Source: Marinimicrobium koreense
GTDB lineage: Bacteria; Pseudomonadota; Gammaproteobacteria; Pseudomonadales; Cellvibrionaceae
Assembly: GCF_003762925.1 (NCBI RefSeq)
Contig: NZ_RJUK01000001.1
Span: 1,612,001-1,676,000 of the forward strand
Length of the DNA stretch: 64,000 bases
Reading direction: 5' to 3'
Of this stretch, positions 59,642-64,000 are shown one piece after another (positions within the stretch are counted from its first letter, which is position 1; every line of letters begins with the position of its first letter). The translations under genes were made by a program, and so were the position numbers. Under the pieces are notes generated by a model. It did no database searches. It had not been told where the DNA came from and saw nothing but the letters and a program-made list of their open reading frames with translations.

Positions 59642-60281
59642 ACACATAGGCGGCCAACAGCAAGCGGCGATCTTCATCTGCCTCAACGAATTCCAGCCCG
59701 TACACTACCGGGGTGTTCTGCTTGAGTTCCTGGGTACTGCGCTCAACCCGGGAGCGGATGACCGCTTCGAGGCGCAGGTCGCGATAGAGCCCGGCCACTT
59801 CAACCTGGGCGGTAATGGATACTTTATCTCCGATATCGCCCAGAATACGATCCAACTCCAGGCGCGCACCCGACAGGCTGATATCAACCACACGAGCGTC
59901 TACTTCAGAGGCCTCGAGGCTACTCTGATTGAGCACGACGACCGGCAATGCAATTTCCACACGGGTGGATTGTCGAATGCCTTTAAAGCCGACTTCCTCG
60001 GGGTAATCAAGGTGTAGCAGTGGGTAGGGATCCGTGGCCTGGCTCTCCACCGAGCAGGTAAAAACCCCGACCCCGTTCGCCACCATCATCCGGGCCACGA
60101 CCTTCTGCCCTGGACGCAAGCGCAGAAAACGACCATTGACACGGGGCACGGACAGCAATAGCGCCCGCCCTGGCATGGCCCCCACAAAGCGGCACGGATA
60201 ACGCTCGGACATCCCGGTACTGGTTTCGACTTGGACTTGAAGCGGGTAGCCCGGCCGAAGTTTCAAATCGTCAAAGTTCAT
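59604..60281 (-). CDS. PilZ-domain c-di-GMP-binding protein (YcgR-like)
   Basis: 225 residues from the ATG at 60281 (MNFDDLKLRPGYPLQV). An N-terminal YcgR-N-like barrel (about 1-95) precedes a PilZ domain. The c-di-GMP motifs are intact: RQSTR (103-107) for RxxxR and DISLSG (133-138) for D/NxSxxG. Such proteins act as flagellar brakes or exopolysaccharide effectors, but no flagellar gene is nearby. It lies about 85 nt downstream of the cyclic-nucleotide-binding gene on the same strand. Confidence 0.9.
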   Translation of the reverse strand: MNFDDLKLRPGYPLQVQVETSTGMSERYPCRFVGAMPGRALLLSVPRVNGRFLRLRPGQKVVARMMVANGVGVFTCSVESQATDPYPLLHLDYPEEVGFKGIRQSTRVEIALPVVVLNQSSLEASEVDARVVDISLSGARLELDRILGDIGDKVSITAQVEVAGLYRDLRLEAVIRSRVERSTQELKQNTPVVYGLEFVEADEDRRLLLAAYVYAKIAQDQLPTP

Positions 60282-60366
60282 AGCGGCCCTGAACAGAGTA
60301 CAATCGGACCCGGCCGTTGGCCGCCGGGCGCGTAACAAACCTCATGATAGCAAATTTACAGGCCAG

Positions 60367-61011
60367 CTAACGACGCGCTGCTCCAAATTCACCATTCCAC
60401 TCCAGCAACAGGCGCGCCAGCGATTGCGCCTGGGCGTGCAGGGCTGAAAGCTCCTCGCGGGTGTCTTTGGGGCCAGTGTACAACCGGATCTGTCGATGGC
60501 GATTGGCAAAGCTGTGCTGCGGATTCTGGGCGCGGTACACCTCCAGCTTCCAGCGCAGGCTGTGCACGGTATTCCGATAGTAGGCGATCTTGGTGGCCAA
60601 AGTGATCGGCCGATTGGACTCCAGGTTGGCAAACTCGCTGAAGTCCGAGGCCAATACAACCACTTGCCGGCAACCCGGTGAGGCGATGAGGGTCGCCGTG
60701 CGCTCATGACCAATCAGCATGGCCAGGTCGCCGAACACTTCGCCCGGTGTAATCTGATTGATGGAGGGGCCTTCCACCTGCTCATTGGGGTACACATCCA
60801 ATTGCCCTCTCAGCAGAAAATACAGCCACTGATCCCGCTCACCGCGCTGCAGTACCTGTTCACCGGGTTCGTAATAGGCGATATGGGCCCGATCCAGCAG
60901 AATTTCGAACTGCCAGTTGTCTTGCTGTTTGACGGTTTTGTAAAAAGGAATGGTGAGCAACCAACGTTCAACGGTATCTCGGGGAAATTTGTTGAGGGGT
61001 TTTATTTCCAT
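60367..61011 (-). CDS. Cyclic-nucleotide-binding domain protein without DNA-binding domain
   Basis: 214 residues from ATG 61011 (MEIKPLNKFPRDTVERW). A CRP-like cNMP-binding domain covers about residues 35-140, with phosphate-binding cassette VFGDLAMLIGHERTATL; the Arg is present, while Asp replaces the usual Glu of FGE. The C-terminal 70 residues are helical (SLRWKLEVYRAQN; LHAQAQSLARLLLEW) with no helix-turn-helix, so it is not a standard transcription factor. It probably senses cAMP or a similar ligand, or is a degenerate effector. Neighbouring PilZ gene suggests a second-messenger unit. Confidence 0.85.
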   Translation of the reverse strand: MEIKPLNKFPRDTVERWLLTIPFYKTVKQQDNWQFEILLDRAHIAYYEPGEQVLQRGERDQWLYFLLRGQLDVYPNEQVEGPSINQITPGEVFGDLAMLIGHERTATLIASPGCRQVVVLASDFSEFANLESNRPITLATKIAYYRNTVHSLRWKLEVYRAQNPQHSFANRHRQIRLYTGPKDTREELSALHAQAQSLARLLLEWNGEFGAARR

Positions 61012-61321
61012 AGTTGCCAAGTTCTCTGCCCCGGAGCGGTCAGTATATTGTTTATTATTCCCCCCCGGCCGGCTCCACCGCCCACAGGGGTTGCTCCGCA
61101 TCATAGCCTTGTCCATTGACGTCTGACAACCGGCGCTGCTCCGTGTTGAGAAATCTGCACGGTTATGACACAAAGGAATAGACCTGCCCCATTTTCGCCC
61201 AAATTCGTCCGACCCACCGTGCCCATCGAATCAACATTTTATTGTATGATAGCTGTCTGATGCCCGACGAAGTGCGGAATTACGGGACGCACATAATAAT
61301 GATGTGAATTGGGATTCGCTT

Positions 61322-62467
61322 ATGTTCAAAGCCTCAGTAATGTCTGTCTTGCTCTCGTTTGCCTTGTACCTCGCCCCCTCGGCAATGGCGGCGTCAAGCC
61401 TGAACGGCCTGGCGTCTCATCAGGAACTGGGCAATGAAATGTTCATTGGTGCACTCTATCTTGAGTCCAGAACTGATAGCGCCGACACGGCACTCAACAG
61501 CCCTGGCGCCAAGCGTATGGAGCTGCGTATCACGGCCGACAACGGCATCCCGTCCCGACGCTTCAGCCGGATGTGGATTGAAGGGGTCTCCATCAATAAT
61601 AGCGGCAGTGCCCTCACGGCGCAGGCCGACAACATGGTGGCCTTCTCCAATCTGTTCCGGGGGCGTTTGCGTCGAAACGATGTTGTCACCATTGAGCTCA
61701 ACCCCGGCACTGGCGTTGCAGTGGGCTTGAATGGCGTTGAGCTCGGCGTGATTGAGGATGAGCCCTTCTTCAACCTGCTGGCCCGCGCCTGGGTGGGCAA
61801 TGTCCCCCTGTCATCGACCTTCCGGGACAACCTGCTCTCTCCGAGCGAGATCCCCGGTGACCTGCGTTCGCGCTTTGAAGCCATCGAGCCTTCAGCCGCA
61901 CGGATTGAAACCGTGGCCCAGTGGAACCAGCCGGAGCCGGAACCTGAGCCAGCGCCCGAGCCGGAATCCAGTGCGCCGCCGGTCGCCGCGACCGCCCCGC
62001 TGGTGACTGCTCTGGACATGCCGAAGGCGTCTCTGGAGCCAGAGCCGGAGCCCGAACCAGCGCCAGAACCCGAGCCTCAGCCAGAACCGGAGCCCGAGCC
62101 TGAACCCGAACCGGCGGTAGTTGCCGAAGAAGAGGAAGAGGATGACGAGCCTCTACTGACCGCCGAGTCTCTGCGGGCGCAACAGCTGTATTTCTCCAAC
62201 CTGATGCGCAGCATCCTGCAAAACACCAGCTACCCTCGACGCGCCCTTCAGCGCGGACAGGAAGGGGAGATTCGCGTGGCAGTGGTAATCGATCGCGCGG
62301 GCGCCATCCAGAGCATGAATATGCTGGAAGAGTCGGAACACTCCCTGCTCAACCGGGAGGCCGAGCGGGCCATCCGGGAAGCAGCACCCTTCCCGGACGT
62401 GCCCGAGGTCATTCGCGGAGACGTGTACGAGTTCTCGGTACCCTTTACCTTCGTGGTCCCGGAATAG
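61322..62467 (+). CDS. Secreted chimera: chalcone-isomerase-like domain plus TonB C-terminal domain
   Basis: 381 residues from ATG 61322; a GTG at 61304 would add six residues. A cleavable-looking signal peptide ([17 protein letters not shown], cut near AMA-AS) is followed by a domain (about 30-190) resembling bacterial chalcone-isomerase-like proteins: [54 protein letters not shown] Pro/Glu-rich linker with many EP repeats (about 203-270) precedes a TonB C-terminal domain ([21 protein letters not shown] at its start). Canonical TonB has an uncleaved membrane anchor contacting ExbB/ExbD; that is not evident here. A terminator follows. Function unknown. Confidence 0.82.
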   Translation: MFKASVMSVLLSFALYLAPSAMAASSLNGLASHQELGNEMFIGALYLESRTDSADTALNSPGAKRMELRITADNGIPSRRFSRMWIEGVSINNSGSALTAQADNMVAFSNLFRGRLRRNDVVTIELNPGTGVAVGLNGVELGVIEDEPFFNLLARAWVGNVPLSSTFRDNLLSPSEIPGDLRSRFEAIEPSAARIETVAQWNQPEPEPEPAPEPESSAPPVAATAPLVTALDMPKASLEPEPEPEPAPEPEPQPEPEPEPEPEPAVVAEEEEEDDEPLLTAESLRAQQLYFSNLMRSILQNTSYPRRALQRGQEGEIRVAVVIDRAGAIQSMNMLEESEHSLLNREAERAIREAAPFPDVPEVIRGDVYEFSVPFTFVVPE

Positions 62468-62490
62468 CAGCGCCGAAACCGTTGTACCGA

Positions 62491-62524
62491 TACGAAAACG
62501 GCGCCTTAAGGCGCCGTTTTCGTA
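62491..62524. terminator. Bidirectional terminator between the TonB-like gene and prfC
   Basis: TACGAAAACGGCGCC (62491-62505), TTAA loop, GGCGCCGTTTTCGTA (62510-62524): a perfect 15-bp stem with A/T runs on both sides, between two convergent genes. Confidence 0.92.
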
Positions 62525-62544
62525 ATCAGAACATGATCCGTTGA

Positions 62545-64000
62545 TCAGTGCTCCCGTGTCGCCCGCAGATTCACCTCGGGGTAACGTTCCTCGGTCAGGG
62601 ACAGGTTGACCCGGGTTGGCGCCAGATAGGTGAGGTAGCCACCCCCATCCAGGGCGAGATTGTCCGCACACTTGCGCTTGAACTCCTCGAGCTTTTTCGG
62701 ATCTTCACACTCCGCCCAGCGCGCGGTCGCCACATTGACCGGCTCGTAGATGGCCTCAACCTTGTATTCGTCTTTCAGCCGGTAGGCCACCACCTCGAAC
62801 TGCAGCACCCCAACGGCGCCGACCACGATATCGTTGTTATTGAGCGGGAAAAACACCTGGGTAGACCCCTCTTCCGCCAACTGCTGCAAGCCCTTCTGCA
62901 ACTGCTTGGTTTTGAGCGGATCTTTCAGGCGGATGCGACGGAACAGTTCCGGGGCAAAGTGCGGGATGCCGGTAAACTTCAGCGGTTCACCCTCCGTGAA
63001 GGTATCGCCAATCTGAATCGTACCGTGGTTGTGAAGCCCGATGATATCGCCAGCAATGGCCTCATCCACCGCACTGCGGTCGCCGGCCATGAAGGTCACC
63101 GCATCGGCAATCTTCACATCCTTACCCAGGCGCACATGACGCATCTTCATGCCCTGGCGGTAGGTGCCCGAGCAGATGCGCATAAACGCAATACGGTCCC
63201 GGTGTTTCGGGTCCATGTTCGCCTGAATCTTGAACACAAAGCCTGACAGTTTTTCTTCGTTGGGCTGTACTTCCCGATCATGGGTCATGCGAGGCATGGG
63301 CTTGGGCGCCCAGTCCACAAAGTGATCCAGCATTTCGCGAACACCAAAGTTGCCCAGGGCCGTACCGAAAAACACCGGCGTCATACGTCCCGCCAGGTAT
63401 TCCTCGACATCAAAGGGCGAGGTCGCGCCGCGCACAAACTCGATCTGCTCGCGAATATCCTCGGCATCATCACCCAGCAGCTCACTGGCTTCGGCGCTGT
63501 CCAGCCCCTGAATCTGAGTGTCAGCGGGAATGGTGTGTCCCTGACCTTTCTCGTACACGTGAATAGTGTCCGTGTACAGGTTATAAACGCCCTTGAAATC
63601 AACCCCCATACCCAGCGGCCAGTTGACCGGAGCGGCGGTGATGTTCAGAACCGACTCGATTTCATCCAACAGGTCAACCGGATCCCGGGCTTCCCGGTCC
63701 AGCTTGTTCACGAAAGACAGAATCGGGGTATCGCGCAACCGGCAGACATCCATCAGTTTGATGGTTCGGTCTTCCACACCCTTGGCCCCGTCCAGCACCA
63801 TCAGCACCGAGTCCACGGCGGTGAGGGTGCGGTAGGTGTCTTCCGAGAAATCTTCGTGCCCGGGGGTATCGAGCAGGTTGACGATGCGCTCCTTGTAGGG
63901 GAACTGCATCACCGAGGAGGTCACGGAAATACCGCGCTCCTGCTCCATGGTCATCCAGTCCGACTTGGCATGGGGCCCACGCTTACCTTTGACCGAGCCG
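62545..64000 (-). CDS. prfC: Peptide chain release factor 3 (5' end outside window)
   Basis: GTPase that recycles RF1/RF2 from terminated ribosomes. About 484 residues are visible and the reading frame runs unbroken to the right edge, where [21 protein letters not shown] is encoded; roughly 45 N-terminal residues including the P-loop lie outside. G-domain motifs [16 protein letters not shown] (G3) and [10 protein letters not shown] (G4) are present, as is the downstream RF3-specific [14 protein letters not shown]. An internal ATG at 63954 should not be taken as the start, because the frame continues upstream with conserved sequence. Confidence 0.96.
   Translation of the reverse strand, partial: GSVKGKRGPHAKSDWMTMEQERGISVTSSVMQFPYKERIVNLLDTPGHEDFSEDTYRTLTAVDSVLMVLDGAKGVEDRTIKLMDVCRLRDTPILSFVNKLDREARDPVDLLDEIESVLNITAAPVNWPLGMGVDFKGVYNLYTDTIHVYEKGQGHTIPADTQIQGLDSAEASELLGDDAEDIREQIEFVRGATSPFDVEEYLAGRMTPVFFGTALGNFGVREMLDHFVDWAPKPMPRMTHDREVQPNEEKLSGFVFKIQANMDPKHRDRIAFMRICSGTYRQGMKMRHVRLGKDVKIADAVTFMAGDRSAVDEAIAGDIIGLHNHGTIQIGDTFTEGEPLKFTGIPHFAPELFRRIRLKDPLKTKQLQKGLQQLAEEGSTQVFFPLNNNDIVVGAVGVLQFEVVAYRLKDEYKVEAIYEPVNVATARWAECEDPKKLEEFKRKCADNLALDGGGYLTYLAPTRVNLSLTEERYPEVNLRATREH

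Noticed and set aside
61930-62130. Repetitive GAGCCGGAGCC-type DNA as a possible repeat array or CRISPR
   Set aside because: It encodes the Pro/Glu linker of the TonB-like protein in frame; units are short and irregular with no spacers.
63954-63954. ATG at 63954 as the prfC start
   Set aside because: The frame continues upstream to the window edge with conserved RF3 sequence, so the gene is simply cut by the window.

Overview
This 64 kb window is chromosomal DNA from a GC-rich, Gram-negative gammaproteobacterium. The evidence is a complete dcw cell-wall/division cluster in gammaproteobacterial order, lpxC, an outer-membrane phospholipase, a TonB-dependent receptor, and an rsmI/lpoA/yraN/diaA/dolP neighbourhood. 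The mix (AlgP-like histone H1-type protein, class Ic aspartate aminotransferase, sphingomonad-type TonB receptor, chalcone-isomerase/TonB chimera) points to the Pseudomonas/Marinobacter/Cellvibrionales side of the class. The genus is not certain; a Cellvibrionales member is my best guess.

Layout. 1-237 holds palindromic interspersed repeats, followed by ilvD. 2.0-11.5 kb is a minus-strand nitrogen-scavenging locus: urtABCDE (urea/short-chain amide ABC transporter), amiE (aliphatic amidase), an AmiB-like AAA+ ATPase, fmdA (formamidase), fmdB (zinc ribbon) and a DUF3617 protein. Divergent from urtA (11.9-17.3 kb) lies a signalling set: a 1128-residue hybrid histidine kinase whose sensor half is an NCS1-type permease, a REC-LuxR response regulator and a NIT-like protein. 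Next come pldA, a DUF3833 lipoprotein and yacG. From 19.3 to 44.1 kb almost everything is on the minus strand: a Nudix/ThiE-like protein, argJ, secA, an M23 peptidase, lpxC, then (read 5'->3') mraZ-rsmH-ftsL-ftsI-murE-murF-mraY-murD-ftsW-murG-murC-ddlB-ftsQ-ftsA-ftsZ. The dcw promoter carries an in-register array of MraZ-type boxes. rnpB (RNase P RNA) sits just upstream of it.

44.9-54.5 kb has the TonB-dependent receptor, rsmI, and the plus-strand envelope cluster lpoA-yraN-diaA-dolP-lemA-M48 peptidase. 54.6-64 kb has a class Ic aminotransferase, an orphan exbD, dinB with a clear LexA box, the histone-like protein, a hypothetical secreted protein, a PilZ protein next to a cyclic-nucleotide-binding protein, a chalcone-isomerase/TonB chimera, and prfC running off the right edge.

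How the genes work together: the left third is a coherent module that imports urea or amides, hydrolyses amides to ammonium plus carboxylates, and probably regulates this through the adjacent transporter-like kinase. The centre is core envelope and division machinery. Most of the window is ordinary housekeeping. The parts most worth a second look are the permease-kinase and its amide locus, the CHI-TonB chimera, the OMPLA Asn-to-Asp change, the palindromic repeat family, and a terminator-like hairpin in the dinB/algP-like divergent region.
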